Shown: positions 43,569-54,840, counted from the stretch's first letter. The stretch is DNA of 64,000 nucleotides from Gammaproteobacteria bacterium (GCA_030652335.1 JAUSAW010000009.1:62001-126000), one strand, 5' to 3'. Program-made: numbers and translations. Notes: a model not told the origin generated them from the sequence alone.

Positions 43569-44696
43569 TTGAAACGATTGTTACACAGAAACCCTATGCC
43601 TGTAATAATTTCTTTTTTAATTATTATAAACGGCATCGTCAATATTGCTTTGGGTATCTCTTCCATGCTTAAGCTGCATACCGGCATGGAGATTAAATAT
43701 TATTTTCATTATTTCGAAATGGTGCCATCCTTACAAGTGAGCAGCATCCTGTCGATTGCTCTCGGCGCCATGCTCGTTATGATTGGCATCGGCCTATTTG
43801 AGCGTAAACGTTCGGCCTGGCGCGGTGCTTTTTTAGTATTGGCCTTAATGATACTCAATAGTGTATATCCGCATTTAACGGTTTCAACCTTTATGCTATC
43901 GATTATATTTGGCATCCTGCTCTTACTATTTAATCATGAGTTTTATGTAATAAATCATAAGCCATTGCCTTATAATCAGGTCATTGCCATATTTTCATTT
44001 ATGCTGGCCATTAGCTATGGTGTCATTGGCAGTTATTTAATGCGGGACCAATTTAATAATATTCACGATTGGCTCGATGCTTTTTATTACACCATGGAAA
44101 CGCTCACCACGGTGGGTTATGGTGATGTGCTGCCTATCACAGACAATGCCAAGATTTTTGTTTGCTCATTATTGATTATAGGAGTCGGCTCATTTGTGGC
44201 GACTATAACCATGTTATTTGGGCCTTTTATGGAAAAACGCGTTAAGGGAATGGTGAATTTTATGAATAAACTAAGCAATTATAAACAACATGTAGTGATC
44301 TGCGGATATAACTCTCTTACGCTTCAGACCGCTAAAACCCTAGTGGCGCAAAATATTAATGTAGTATTTGTCGTTGAAGAAATAGAGCTGGCCAAACAAA
44401 TCGAACTGCAGGGCTTTCATTCCTTGGTGGGCGATATTACCAGTTATGACACATTAGATCGCGCGCAATTATCCTGCGCCAAAAGCATTATCTGTGGCGA
44501 TGCGGAAGATTCCACCAATGTGCTAACCGCCATGACGGCTAAAGAATTTAAACCGGGTGATTTTAATTTTAGCATTATCGCCAGGATCGAGAAGGCCGAC
44601 AATATTGCCAAAGCTAAAAAAGCCGGGGCAGATAGCGTGATCTCGCCTTCGGTTATTGGCGGCAGATTGATAGCAGAAGAAGTCAGAAAATCTTAA
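43569..44696 (+). CDS. Potassium channel with RCK/TrkA-N domain (Kch-like)
   Basis: This 375-residue protein starts at TTG 43569 behind GGAG, with ATG 43596 as an alternative. About four N-terminal membrane segments precede a pore with selectivity filter TLTTVGYGDV (about 178-187), one more helix, then a cytoplasmic Rossmann domain (QHVVICGYNSLTLQTAKTLV, VVFVVEEIEL, LQGFHSLVGDITSYDTLDRA), typical of RCK/TrkA-N regulators of K+ channels. It resembles E. coli Kch. Potassium flux or osmotic response is the likely function. Confidence 0.88.
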   Translation: MKRLLHRNPMPVIISFLIIINGIVNIALGISSMLKLHTGMEIKYYFHYFEMVPSLQVSSILSIALGAMLVMIGIGLFERKRSAWRGAFLVLALMILNSVYPHLTVSTFMLSIIFGILLLLFNHEFYVINHKPLPYNQVIAIFSFMLAISYGVIGSYLMRDQFNNIHDWLDAFYYTMETLTTVGYGDVLPITDNAKIFVCSLLIIGVGSFVATITMLFGPFMEKRVKGMVNFMNKLSNYKQHVVICGYNSLTLQTAKTLVAQNINVVFVVEEIELAKQIELQGFHSLVGDITSYDTLDRAQLSCAKSIICGDAEDSTNVLTAMTAKEFKPGDFNFSIIARIEKADNIAKAKKAGADSVISPSVIGGRLIAEEVRKS

Positions 44697-44752
44697 ACAA
44701 CGGCTACTGTTTAGCTCATTTGATAAATATATGTCATTAACTATGACAAAAC

Positions 44753-44781
44753 AAAAAACCCGCTACTTAGCGGGTTTTTTT
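44753..44781. terminator. Bidirectional terminator between the K+ channel and groEL
   Basis: AAAAAACCCGCTA, loop CT, TAGCGGGTTTTTT: a 12-base perfect stem flanked by A and T runs. It can end both the channel transcript (plus) and the groEL transcript (minus). Confidence 0.9.
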
Positions 44782-44785
44782 ATTT

Positions 44786-44820
44786 GGATCCCGGGTTCCC
44801 CTTTCGGTGCCCGAGGATAA
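44786..44820. repeat. GGATCCCGGG palindromic repeat
   Basis: GGATCCCGGGTTCCCC, TTTCGG, TGCCCGAGGAT. The stem is imperfect (CCCGGG with CCCGAGG). It lies next to the terminator at 44753. Confidence 0.65.
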
Positions 44821-44854
44821 TAATTTTCTAAGCAGCAAGCTGCTAAGAAAATTA

Positions 44855-46513
<1,659 letters not shown>

Positions 46514-46517
46514 CTAA

Positions 46518-46805
46518 TTATTCTACTATGCCCATGATGTCTTCTTCGCGCATCATTAACAGCTCTTCACCGTCTACTTTTAGTTCGGTGCCAGCGTATT
46601 TACCGAAGTATACTGTATCGCCGATCTTGACATCTAATGGACGAACCGTACCGTTTTCTAAAATCTTGCCTTTACCAACGGCCACTACTTCACCTTTAAT
46701 AGGCTTTTCAGTAGCGCTGCCTGGCAACACGATGCCGCCGGCTGTGGTGGTTTCTTCTTCTGCACGACGAACTAAGACGCGGTCATGTAAGGGACGAATT
46801 TTCAT
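46518..46805 (-). CDS. groES: Co-chaperonin GroES
   Basis: A 95-residue lid protein of Gro[20 protein letters not shown], the mobile loop ([15 protein letters not shown]), [11 protein letters not shown], and [20 protein letters not shown]. An AAGGAG site sits before the ATG. First gene of the groESL operon. Confidence 0.98.
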   Translation of the reverse strand: MKIRPLHDRVLVRRAEEETTTAGGIVLPGSATEKPIKGEVVAVGKGKILENGTVRPLDVKIGDTVYFGKYAGTELKVDGEELLMMREEDIMGIVE

Positions 46806-46864
46806 CTGGAATACTCCTTCAAAATCTGTGATGGCTAAGTTCTAATTAAAACTAAAAACTTAAA

Positions 46865-46891
46865 TTAGCACTCTCTAGCTGAGAGTGCTAA
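46865..46891. promoter_or_regulatory. CIRCE operator upstream of groESL
   Basis: TTAGCACTC, nine bases, GAGTGCTAA: an exact match to the CIRCE consensus for the HrcA heat-shock repressor. It lies 60 bases before the groES start, so groESL is expected to be under HrcA control. HrcA itself is outside the window. Confidence 0.92.
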
Positions 46892-46969
46892 CAATGATAT
46901 CGATTGAATGAAAACTGTCAAGGAGTCACTGCTAAATAATATTACTCATTGAATAGCGTGCTACTTTCT

Positions 46970-48136
46970 TTATATAGGGCTTGCTGCCGGAGTACTTTCG
47001 CCAGCGTAGCGAGGGCTGAACCAAGCAAAACAACAATTGCTTGCCTCGACATTTGGTGCTGCGGCCCTATCAGCTACTGGAGTAATAAGCTCACCAGCTT
47101 GCATATTAAGCGAAATACTAGAAGAAGCCGCTTGATCATCCGCTTTAACAACGCAAATTCGTTCAGGAGTCGTGTCTACTCTCATGTCTAAATAAACTGT
47201 ATCGGTAAAATCAGTCTCCGCGCACATACTATGGAATGCCGTTTTAGTACCCTGGTTTTTTGGGGTACATGGCGCGGCTGATTTAGCAACGGTGCTTTCT
47301 GTTATGGGCGGTAAATTTATGGCACGAATTACTGTTGATTCAGCTGCGGCTGATGCTCTACGCGAAATAGGTGTAGATAGCTTCATAGAAAAGGGCGAAT
47401 CAGATAAAGCGCTACCCGATCTCTCAGCGACTGTACTTTCGGTTACACTCGGACTAGGGTTGCAAACAAAAGGGCTTTCACTAACTGTATAAGGTGAAAG
47501 TGAAACAGCGCCTGCACCAGCTGCTACAGGCTTACTATCTACTTTATTTTTTTTAGGCTTCACAAGAAGGGCAAAACTATCACCACTGTCTAAAAATTTA
47601 CAGAATTTTTCTGCGCTAGCCTCGATAGACGCAGAGTCAGAGGCTTCTTTTAATAGCCTGTCATTGAGGGCTTTAACGGCTGGTTTAAAACACCTATCAT
47701 AAAATTTACTCGTGCCTGTATGCATAATGATTTCAGCGCCTGGATATTTCTTATGGATATCATATAAGTTTGCAGCCATCCACTCTACAGATGGAATTTC
47801 GCCACTAGCACCAAGATTAGCTTCAAGCACAAGGTGAGTAATCATCGACTCATTAAGAAGTTCAGGATTGGCTTTAAGTAATGGATCTACAGAGGATTGA
47901 TTCGCATGCAACTGCTTAAAAGCTTCATTCACCTTAGTTATCATAAATCTAGGCGTATCAGATTTAAATAGGCCATCAATTTCTGTAATATCTTCATAAC
48001 TCTTTACTTCAGAAAGATTATCATTCATGCCGACGCAAAGAGTAGCTATAGCAGCTTCCGGGTTTTGTCTAAGAAAGGTTCTCTTAAGAGTTTCGGGACT
48101 CTTATGAGCAACAATTAAACAACATACATCTGTCAT
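46970..48136 (-). CDS. Unknown protein A of a paralogous pair, Ser/Thr-rich tail
   Basis: This 388-residue protein behind AAAAGGA reads MTDVCCLIVAHKSPETLKRT at its start. Residues about 30-190 look globular (LVLEANLGASGEIPSVEWMA, then YPGAEIIMHTGTSKFYDRCF). A long Ser/Thr/Ala-rich tail (200-370) contains ESTV repeated four times, and the end holds SNCCFAWFSPRY. The neighbour at 48176 shows the same order with FPNAKIFLFSANAS in the same place and SNGFCGCFFNRRSNR at the end, so the two are paralogs. No known family. Paired cysteines near the end could be lipidation sites. Confidence 0.6.
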   Translation of the reverse strand: MTDVCCLIVAHKSPETLKRTFLRQNPEAAIATLCVGMNDNLSEVKSYEDITEIDGLFKSDTPRFMITKVNEAFKQLHANQSSVDPLLKANPELLNESMITHLVLEANLGASGEIPSVEWMAANLYDIHKKYPGAEIIMHTGTSKFYDRCFKPAVKALNDRLLKEASDSASIEASAEKFCKFLDSGDSFALLVKPKKNKVDSKPVAAGAGAVSLSPYTVSESPFVCNPSPSVTESTVAERSGSALSDSPFSMKLSTPISRRASAAAESTVIRAINLPPITESTVAKSAAPCTPKNQGTKTAFHSMCAETDFTDTVYLDMRVDTTPERICVVKADDQAASSSISLNMQAGELITPVADRAAAPNVEASNCCFAWFSPRYAGESTPAASPI

Positions 48137-48175
48137 AATGAAATCCTTTTCATTGTCTAAAATTAATTCTATAAA

Positions 48176-49429
48176 CTAACTATCTGATGGTGAATACGTG
48201 CTTTCACGCTCATTATTGGCTACACGATTACTACGCCTATTAAAGAAGCAACCACAAAATCCATTTGATTGTGGAACCGTTGCAACAACCTTAGGTTTTT
48301 CCTCCAGTTTAGAGAGAACAGCGCTACTACTATCCAGGGTCGAACGATCAGCATCATCAACTATTCTCCCCCTCACGACTCTTGCACCAGCACCTGCCAT
48401 TGCATTATCGGATGACATGGTTGCCCCCGCTCCCGTACTAGCACCCAGCTGAGATCCAAGCTCTAAAGTGCTACTAGCTCTAGCACCTGAACCAGCACAC
48501 GTTTCTGCCCAGGCCAAACGTTTTGTAGCGCCCTTAGGAATAGCTCCTTTAGGAATAGCTCCCTCATCAGCCATCTCGTTGGTAGCTGTTGAATGCATCG
48601 CGCTAGCCCTGCTAGAAAGCTTTGGCAAAGGAGGTAAGCGAAAAAATGGCATCATTTCCATGATTATCTGAGCTTTATCGACGTAGCGCACCCTATCTTT
48701 TTGCTGTGATGGCAGAGCCTTAAAAAGATCTTCATAGACCACAGATAAATATCGATGAGTGGTGGTTCCACCTTTATTTTTTACAGCAGTGCTTGCGTTA
48801 GCGGAAAACAGGAAAATCTTAGCATTAGGAAATTGCGTCAAAAGAAAGTCGAGATTGGCTTTTAAATCTTCGGGCATGGGGCAATCGCCTGGCAACTGTA
48901 AATTACCATCCATAAATATAGCTTTTACCTTTAACCGGCCATCATCATCGATCTCATGACCTTTACAAACTTGATTAATGGTGCTTTGAAAGACAGTCGG
49001 ATAATATCCAGGTGTATTCAAATAAGATGGATTAGCCGAAATTACCGAGCCTTCGCTTGCTAAAGGAAGCCCTAAAGTTTCTTTAATAATAGGATCGATG
49101 GCCGATACCTCGCAATATTTTACGCTATATTCCGCCTCACGAAACAGTCGATCTGGCATTATTCCGATACCACTCACTTTCCTAGTCGGGCTTTTAATAT
49201 TGTGTAGAATCATAAAGGCAATCGATCCCGGGCTCGCTTTTTCAACGTCATACTTTGGAGTTGCCATTCGTGTTGGCGTCGCCGTTGAAGATCGCGGCAA
49301 AAAATCCCTGCCTAAGCTAGATGAGCTTGCCACTGTTATAGCTAATTCTTCAGGCTGTGAAATAACAGGGGATAAACTCCCTTCATCTCCTGTGGGAACG
49401 CTACCGGGTAAAATACTAGGGCCTGGCAT
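48176..49429 (-). CDS. Unknown protein B of a paralogous pair
   Basis: About 417 residues from ATG 49429 behind AAGGATGTTCATA; the in-frame ATG at 49438 lies too close to the ribosome site. A Pro/Ser-rich head (1-70) precedes a globular part (about 70-270) with VKAIFMDGNLQLPGD, LDFLLTQFPNAKIFLFSANA and RYLSVVYEDLFKALPSQQKD; then come an Ala/Ser/Gly-rich linker and the tail SNGFCGCFFNRRSNR. Its layout matches protein A (46970), 39 bases downstream. Low complexity and lack of homology suggest an accessory, perhaps secreted, product. Confidence 0.6.
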   Translation of the reverse strand: MPGPSILPGSVPTGDEGSLSPVISQPEELAITVASSSSLGRDFLPRSSTATPTRMATPKYDVEKASPGSIAFMILHNIKSPTRKVSGIGIMPDRLFREAEYSVKYCEVSAIDPIIKETLGLPLASEGSVISANPSYLNTPGYYPTVFQSTINQVCKGHEIDDDGRLKVKAIFMDGNLQLPGDCPMPEDLKANLDFLLTQFPNAKIFLFSANASTAVKNKGGTTTHRYLSVVYEDLFKALPSQQKDRVRYVDKAQIIMEMMPFFRLPPLPKLSSRASAMHSTATNEMADEGAIPKGAIPKGATKRLAWAETCAGSGARASSTLELGSQLGASTGAGATMSSDNAMAGAGARVVRGRIVDDADRSTLDSSSAVLSKLEEKPKVVATVPQSNGFCGCFFNRRSNRVANNERESTYSPSDS

Positions 49430-49569
49430 TATGAACATCCTTATTCATAGTCATTGGTAAAATCCTCTTTCTAAGCAGCATTGTACCTAGCCAAGCTTAA
49501 GGTTTTATTAAATGATTGATTAAATTGCAAATAAAATTCGCTTATTTAATAGGAAAATACATCCCATTA

Positions 49570-50433
49570 CTAACTAAAACCGAGCTGCATCACTATGCCA
49601 ATCCATATCGCCAGCCCTACCCAATGATTATCGCTAAACGCTTTAGTATAAGCTATGGAATTATGCTTGTTTATAAGCCGATGCTGAAAGATAAATAAAA
49701 GAGCACAAACTAATAAGGAAAGATAGTAACTGGGGCCAAAGCCTAAGATCCAGCCTACGGCAAGTAATCCTGCCAATGTTAAGCATTGGAATCCTATAAT
49801 ACATTGCTGCGCATTTTTTCCAAACAGAACAGCCGTCGAGCGTATGCCAATCTTAGTATCATCTTCTCGATCTGCTAAGGCATAAATCGTGTCATAACTA
49901 AGGGTCCAGACTAGCGCAATGCCAAGAAAAGCCCAGGCAATCGCCGGAACACGGCTTTGAATGGCAGCAAAGGCCATAATAATACCAAAGTTATAAGCCA
50001 CACCTAAAACAGCCTGCGGCCAATACGTAAAGCGTTTAGCAAATGGATAGAAAATGGCTAATGCTAAAGCACAGAACGATAGCATTATGGTCAAAGGATT
50101 TAATAAGCATACCAAACCAAAAGCAATAAGGCTTAGTACCGCTGCCACTAAAAAGGCTTGTTTTAAGGTAAGTTTACCGCTTGTTATAGGGCGCATTTTA
50201 GTGCGTTCCACTAGGCAATCTAGCTTATAATCGGCCATATCATTAACCACGCCACCAACCGAGCGCATTAATAGTATGCCCAGCGTGAATATCACTAAAA
50301 TTTTAAGTGGAGGCATGCCGCCAGCCGCTATCCATAAGGCCCAATAAGTCGGCCATAGCAGCAATAAAATCGGTAAGGGCCTATGTAAGCGCAACAGGTG
50401 AATATAAGGCAATAATTTTGAAGTCATTTTCAT
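49570..50433 (-). CDS. ubiA: 4-hydroxybenzoate octaprenyltransferase
   Basis: This membrane prenyltransferase (287 residues) attaches the polyprenyl tail to 4-hydroxybenzoate in ubiquinone synthesis. It has the two Asp-rich motifs NDMADYKLDCLVERTKMRP (first) and DTIYALADREDDTKIGIRSTA (second), about eight hydrophobic segments and the expected length. It overlaps ubiC by 4 bases. Confidence 0.96.
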   Translation of the reverse strand: MKMTSKLLPYIHLLRLHRPLPILLLLWPTYWALWIAAGGMPPLKILVIFTLGILLMRSVGGVVNDMADYKLDCLVERTKMRPITSGKLTLKQAFLVAAVLSLIAFGLVCLLNPLTIMLSFCALALAIFYPFAKRFTYWPQAVLGVAYNFGIIMAFAAIQSRVPAIAWAFLGIALVWTLSYDTIYALADREDDTKIGIRSTAVLFGKNAQQCIIGFQCLTLAGLLAVGWILGFGPSYYLSLLVCALLFIFQHRLINKHNSIAYTKAFSDNHWVGLAIWIGIVMQLGFS

Positions 50434-50981
50434 AGCTTAGGCAAATTAGGACTAAAGATTTCAGTCAGTAAAATAGGCGAGCCTAGCCAGCTAAACACCG
50501 ATCGACGCGCCCACAATAATGGCTCATTTGTTACGGCCTGACACGCCGCCCCATAGTTTGCATCCTCTTTGCTAATGAGTCTATAACTAAAATCTGAGCG
50601 GATAACATCGGGATTATTAAAAAATAGTGCAGCGCCAATAGGTTGACCTCCTAAGCCTTCCAATTGAGCCTGATAGCGATAAAAAGTCTGTTCTGGTACC
50701 GATAATTTGGCATAGATATGCTTTTTACCCAGGCCTTCATGAAATATTTCTCTAATCCAGGCTTTAGTATTATCGGTCTGCAAAGGTTCAAGCTCATCGG
50801 CTAATAAAGTTTGCCATTTTTGGGATACGAGCGCTAAATGCCAGTCCGAAAAAGCCTTTTGCAACATCGGGGTAATGGCATCGGCCTCAATTAACCAATC
50901 CTTGAGGTTGGCCGGCATCGCCTGCTTAATGGTATTATTCGAGGGCTGCCAGCCTGCTAACAAGCCTTTTAATTCATTCAA
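50430..50981 (-). CDS. ubiC: Chorismate pyruvate-lyase
   Basis: Converts chorismate to 4-hydroxybenzoate, the first step of ubiquinone ring synthesis. The 183 residues include WIREIFHEG (Arg of the active site), QPIGAALFF, SFxxR-like SDFSYRLI, WARRSVFSWLGSPILLTEIF with the conserved Glu in LLTEIF and the usual PxLPKL end. Sequence conservation in this family is low, but the ubiC-ubiA overlap makes the call secure. Confidence 0.92.
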   Translation of the reverse strand: MNELKGLLAGWQPSNNTIKQAMPANLKDWLIEADAITPMLQKAFSDWHLALVSQKWQTLLADELEPLQTDNTKAWIREIFHEGLGKKHIYAKLSVPEQTFYRYQAQLEGLGGQPIGAALFFNNPDVIRSDFSYRLISKEDANYGAACQAVTNEPLLWARRSVFSWLGSPILLTEIFSPNLPKL

Positions 50982-51055
50982 CTCAATATCTCCATGACAA
51001 GCCTAATTGGAAAGCATTATACTAAGCCCTTTAAAATAGACCAACTGGAATAATC

Positions 51056-51811
51056 ATGCGCCCAAGTAAACGCCAATTAGATCAACTACGCGACATTAAA
51101 ATCGAGCGTCATTATACCAAACATGCAGAAGGTTCTGTTTTAGTTAGCTTTGGCGATACTAAAGTGCTATGCAATGCCAGCTTAGTCGAAGGCGTGCCAC
51201 GTTTTTTAAAGGGTAAAGGTCAGGCCTGGCTAACAGCGGAATACGGTATGTTGCCCCGCGCTACCAATGATCGCACCCAACGCGAAGCGGTATTTGGCAA
51301 ACAAGGCGGCAGGACCCAGGAAATTCAACGCTTAATCGGCCGCTCTTTACGCTCCGCGGTCAATTTAAGCTTTTTACCCGAATATACGGTGATGATCGAT
51401 TGCGATGTGCTCCAAGCCGATGGAGGTACCCGTACCGCCTCTATTACTGGTGCTTGCGTGGCCTTAGCCGATTGCTTAACTAAAATGAAAGAGCGTAAAT
51501 TAATTAAATCTTCGATTAAAATCCCTCATCCGCTTAACCATATGATTGCCTCGGTGTCGGTAGGTATGTACAAAGGCCAGGCCGTGCTCGACTTGGATTA
51601 TGCTGAAGATTCCAATGCCGATACCGATATGAATATCGTCATGAATGAACTCGGCGGTATTATCGAAATTCAAGGCACAGCCGAAAAAGCCGCCTTCAGC
51701 GATACGGACTTACAAAGCATGCTAGCTCTTGGCAAGGCCGGGATTATGGAACTAGTCGAAAAACAAAAACAAGCGCTAGGTATTCAATCTATAAAAGACC
51801 TGGCTTGGTAG
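51056..51811 (+). CDS. rph: Ribonuclease PH
   Basis: A phosphorolytic exoribonuclease that trims tRNA 3' ends. The 251 residues contain [91 protein letters not shown] and [22 protein letters not shown]. The length is slightly above the usual 238. Divergent from ubiC. Confidence 0.97.
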   Translation: MRPSKRQLDQLRDIKIERHYTKHAEGSVLVSFGDTKVLCNASLVEGVPRFLKGKGQAWLTAEYGMLPRATNDRTQREAVFGKQGGRTQEIQRLIGRSLRSAVNLSFLPEYTVMIDCDVLQADGGTRTASITGACVALADCLTKMKERKLIKSSIKIPHPLNHMIASVSVGMYKGQAVLDLDYAEDSNADTDMNIVMNELGGIIEIQGTAEKAAFSDTDLQSMLALGKAGIMELVEKQKQALGIQSIKDLAW

Positions 51812-51833
51812 AACAATTTGTCATTGTTCATGA

Positions 51834-51871
51834 TGTCATTCTGGACGAGCGCAGCGAAGATCCGGAATCCA
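51834..51871. repeat. GGATCCC palindromic repeat, copy a
   Basis: GTCATTCTGGACGAGC, GCAGCGAAGATCCGGAATCC. It lies in the gap after rph, directly followed by a second copy. Confidence 0.55.
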
Positions 51872-51885
51872 ATTTTTATAATTTT

Positions 51886-51918
51886 GGATCCCGGGTTCTG
51901 CTACGCAGCCCCAGGATA
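51886..51918. repeat. GGATCCCGGG palindromic repeat, copy b
   Basis: GGATCCCGGGTTCTGC, TACGCAGCCCCAGGAT, in the opposite orientation to copy a 15 bases away. Two copies lie between the convergent genes rph and xthA, where terminators are expected. Confidence 0.65.
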
Positions 51919-51926
51919 ACAAAGGG

Positions 51927-52694
51927 TTAGATTTCGTAGTCCACGATCAAAGGCGCATGATCCGAAAATTTTTGCCCGCGATAGACTTCAACATGTTTAA
52001 TACTGTCTCTAAGGTTTTCTGTGACCATCTGGTAATCGATACGCCAGCCGATATTTCTATCCCAGGCATTGGTCCGCATCGACCACCAGGTATATTGTTC
52101 AGGCTCATGATTTAATACCCTAAAAGCATCAACCCAGCCGGCCTTAGTTAATAACATATCCACCCAGGCGCGCTCTGCTGGCAAACAGCCTGAACTCTTT
52201 TGATTGCCTTTGAAGTTTTTAATATCGATTTCTTTATGCACGATATTCCAATCACCGCATAAAATATATTGCCTGCCTTCCTGGGCCTGCTTACGTAGGA
52301 TGTCTTCATACTGCTCCATAAAGGCAAATTTAACCCCTTGGCGCTCATCACCACTTGAACCCGACGGCAAATATAATGAGGCAATGCTTAGATTGCCAAA
52401 ATCGGCTTGAATATAACGCCCTTCGGTATCTGCTATGCCAAAACCCAAGCCCTTATGAACCTTATCCGGTTTAATTCTAGTATAAATAGCCACGCCGCTA
52501 TAGCCGGGTTTATGGGCATCGAAAAAATAGCGTTGATAATCACTTTGATGAAATTGCTGATCGTCGAGTTGCGATTCCTGGGCTTTGGTTTCTTGAATAC
52601 ACAATACATCGATATCCTGTTGCCAGGCCCAATCAAAAAAACCTTTTTTAGCCGCCGAACGTATACCGTTAGCATTAAATGAAACTACTTTCAT
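51927..52694 (-). CDS. xthA: Exodeoxyribonuclease III
   Basis: An AP endonuclease/3'-exonuclease in base-excision repair. The 255 residues contain VSFNANGIRSAAKKGFFDW, LCIQETKAQ (metal Glu), GYSGVAIYTR, SLYLPSGSS, LCGDWNIVHKEID (catalytic GDxN), and YTWWS with NIGWRIDYQMV and SDHAPLIVDYEI (catalytic Asp-His). Normal length; convergent with rph. Confidence 0.95.
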   Translation of the reverse strand: MKVVSFNANGIRSAAKKGFFDWAWQQDIDVLCIQETKAQESQLDDQQFHQSDYQRYFFDAHKPGYSGVAIYTRIKPDKVHKGLGFGIADTEGRYIQADFGNLSIASLYLPSGSSGDERQGVKFAFMEQYEDILRKQAQEGRQYILCGDWNIVHKEIDIKNFKGNQKSSGCLPAERAWVDMLLTKAGWVDAFRVLNHEPEQYTWWSMRTNAWDRNIGWRIDYQMVTENLRDSIKHVEVYRGQKFSDHAPLIVDYEI

Positions 52695-52785
52695 AGCATT
52701 TCCCCGTGTGCTTAAGTTTACAGGAGTATAAACATTTCCTTACAATGACTCTAGACGTCATTTTGATTACTAGGAGGTATTTATT

Positions 52786-54042
52786 ATGAGCAATAATTCA
52801 CAAAACGATTCAAGCCCAATGCGCGCCTGGACTATCTGTATTACGGCGGCCCTGGGTTTGTTTTTTATCTTTTTTCAGATGCACGCTTTTAATTCGCTTT
52901 CTAGCGATTTAATGAAGGCGTTTAAAATCAATGAATCTCAACTCGGGATTTTTTCGATTATTTTCTTGCTGTCTAATGGCCTATCCCTTATTCCCGTCAG
53001 TTTTTTGATCGATAAATTTTCTATTAAGAAAGCGATTGTAGCGGGAATGGTATGCTCAATAATAAGCTTAGTAGTATTTGCTAGCGCCCAATCCATTTAT
53101 ATCGCTGGTATTGCTCGGGCATTAGGTGGCATTAGCCAATCTTTTGTATTTTTAGGCTGCTTACGCTTAGTGGCAAAATGGTTAGAAGACCACTTAGCGT
53201 TAGCCAATAGTGTGGTTATTACCATCGGTTTATTTGGTGCCATTGCCGCTCAAACCCCATTAACCCTGCTGATTTCTGCGATAGGCTGGCGTCCTGCTTT
53301 ACTGGTTATTGCGGGGCTAACCACACTTATTACTGTAGTGATTCTATTTGTAGTAAAAGATAAACAGAGCAAAAAAAGTAAACCCGAGGCCTCTAGCTGG
53401 TCTGAAGTGGGCGGCAAATTAAAAGAAGCATTTGTATTTCCTCAGAATTGGCTGTGCGCGGCTTACACCACATTCCTTAATTTGCCCATAGTCGTACTAG
53501 GCGGTTTATTAGGAAACATCTATCTGAAAGGTGCTGAAAACCTCGATGCCGTGCAGGCTTCTTCCATCATAACTTTACTGTATGCTGGCTCTATGATTGG
53601 CGGCCCTATTATTGGATTACTCTCCGATAAAATGGGGCAACGACGTCCGCTTATGTTTATTTGCCCCGTGCTTGGAATTATCGTAATCTTAGCGATTAGC
53701 ATTATATCTGGCCTCGGTAATTATCAATTGGCTGGATTATTTTTTGCGCTGGGCCTATTTTCAAGCTCCCAAGCTTTGGCCTATCCTATTTTAACCGAAT
53801 GCAATTTAACGAGACTAGCTAGCATTTCCTTAGGATTTGCCTGTGCGGTTTCAACCGTAATGAACTCCTTTTTGCAATCAGGCTTGGCCGCCTCGCTTAG
53901 TTCAAGCTTTTGGAAAAGCCTATCGATCAATCCATTCGATCAATACCGCTCTACTATGCTGCTGTTTGCCGTTATTTTTCTAGCTGGTATTATAGTGACG
54001 CTATTTATTCGCGAAACCTATTGTAAAATTGCCGATCAATAA
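52786..54042 (+). CDS. Major facilitator superfamily transporter
   Basis: The 418-residue protein behind TAGGAGG has about 12 hydrophobic segments, with the first-half motif LSLIPVSFLIDKFSIKKAIV (loop 2-3) and GPIIGLLSDKMGQRRP (loop 8-9), both diagnostic for the MFS. Substrate cannot be read. Such transporters of metabolites or phthalate/tartrate-like compounds are expanded in Legionellales. It stands alone between xthA and the mip-like gene. Confidence 0.85.
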   Translation: MSNNSQNDSSPMRAWTICITAALGLFFIFFQMHAFNSLSSDLMKAFKINESQLGIFSIIFLLSNGLSLIPVSFLIDKFSIKKAIVAGMVCSIISLVVFASAQSIYIAGIARALGGISQSFVFLGCLRLVAKWLEDHLALANSVVITIGLFGAIAAQTPLTLLISAIGWRPALLVIAGLTTLITVVILFVVKDKQSKKSKPEASSWSEVGGKLKEAFVFPQNWLCAAYTTFLNLPIVVLGGLLGNIYLKGAENLDAVQASSIITLLYAGSMIGGPIIGLLSDKMGQRRPLMFICPVLGIIVILAISIISGLGNYQLAGLFFALGLFSSSQALAYPILTECNLTRLASISLGFACAVSTVMNSFLQSGLAASLSSSFWKSLSINPFDQYRSTMLLFAVIFLAGIIVTLFIRETYCKIADQ

Positions 54043-54123
54043 AGCTGGCGGTTGACTTTATGGCACCTATGCTCATACTATGATTCATGACATTATTGCT
54101 CATTATTAATTAAGGATAACAAA

Positions 54124-54840
54124 ATGAAAAAACTTATCATTGCTGGCGTAGTCGCTGCCGTAAGCATTGCTTGCATAGGCTCAGCTTATGCTTTGTTTGG
54201 TACCGACCTTAAAACACAGATGGATAAAGTAAGCTATTCCATAGGTTATGATGTAGGTAATAATTTCAAATCCCAAAATATTGCGATTAACCCATCCGCC
54301 TTTAGCGACGGCTTAGAAGCCGGTGTAAACGGCAAGCAACCTGCTATGACGACAGCCGATATGCAAACTACCATGCAAGCCTTTCAACAACAAATGATGG
54401 AACAAATGGCTCAAAAACAAGCGTCTACCGCCTCGACCAACTTAACTGCCAGCCAAGCTTATATGCAAAAAATGGCTAGCCAGCCCGGCGTAAAAGAATT
54501 AGAAACCGGTTTATACTACCAAGTCATTACCGCTGGAAAAGGTAGAACCCCGTCGGCACACGATACCGTTACCGTAAACTACGAAGGCAGCCTCATTAAT
54601 GGCACCGTATTCGACAGCTCTTACAAACGTAACCAGCCCATTTCTTTCCAAGTGGATCAAGTTATCCCAGGCTGGCAAAAAGCTTTAGTTAAAATGCCTG
54701 TAGGGTCAACCTGGATGCTTTATATCTCACCAGAACTAGCTTACGGCCAAAACGCACCGCCAAGCATCGGTCCTAATCAGGCTTTAACCTTTAAAGTTGA
54801 ACTGATCTCCGCTAGCCCAACTAAAAACAAAAAAGCATAA
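54124..54840 (+). CDS. Mip-like FKBP-type peptidyl-prolyl isomerase
   Basis: This 238-residue protein has a signal peptide (MKKLIIAGVVAAVSIACIGS, cut near AYA), an N-terminal dimerisation helix region (about 30-120, ending SQAYMQKMASQPGVKE) and a C-terminal FKBP domain: VTVNYEGSLINGTVFDSSYK, VIPGWQKALVKMPVGSTWM and LYISPELAYGQNAPPSIGPN. Mip of Legionella and FkpA/FklB share this order; Mip aids infection in Legionella and Coxiella. Here the role is periplasmic or surface folding; a virulence role is inferred only. It is followed after 21 bases by a DsbG-like gene. Confidence 0.92.
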   Translation: MKKLIIAGVVAAVSIACIGSAYALFGTDLKTQMDKVSYSIGYDVGNNFKSQNIAINPSAFSDGLEAGVNGKQPAMTTADMQTTMQAFQQQMMEQMAQKQASTASTNLTASQAYMQKMASQPGVKELETGLYYQVITAGKGRTPSAHDTVTVNYEGSLINGTVFDSSYKRNQPISFQVDQVIPGWQKALVKMPVGSTWMLYISPELAYGQNAPPSIGPNQALTFKVELISASPTKNKKA

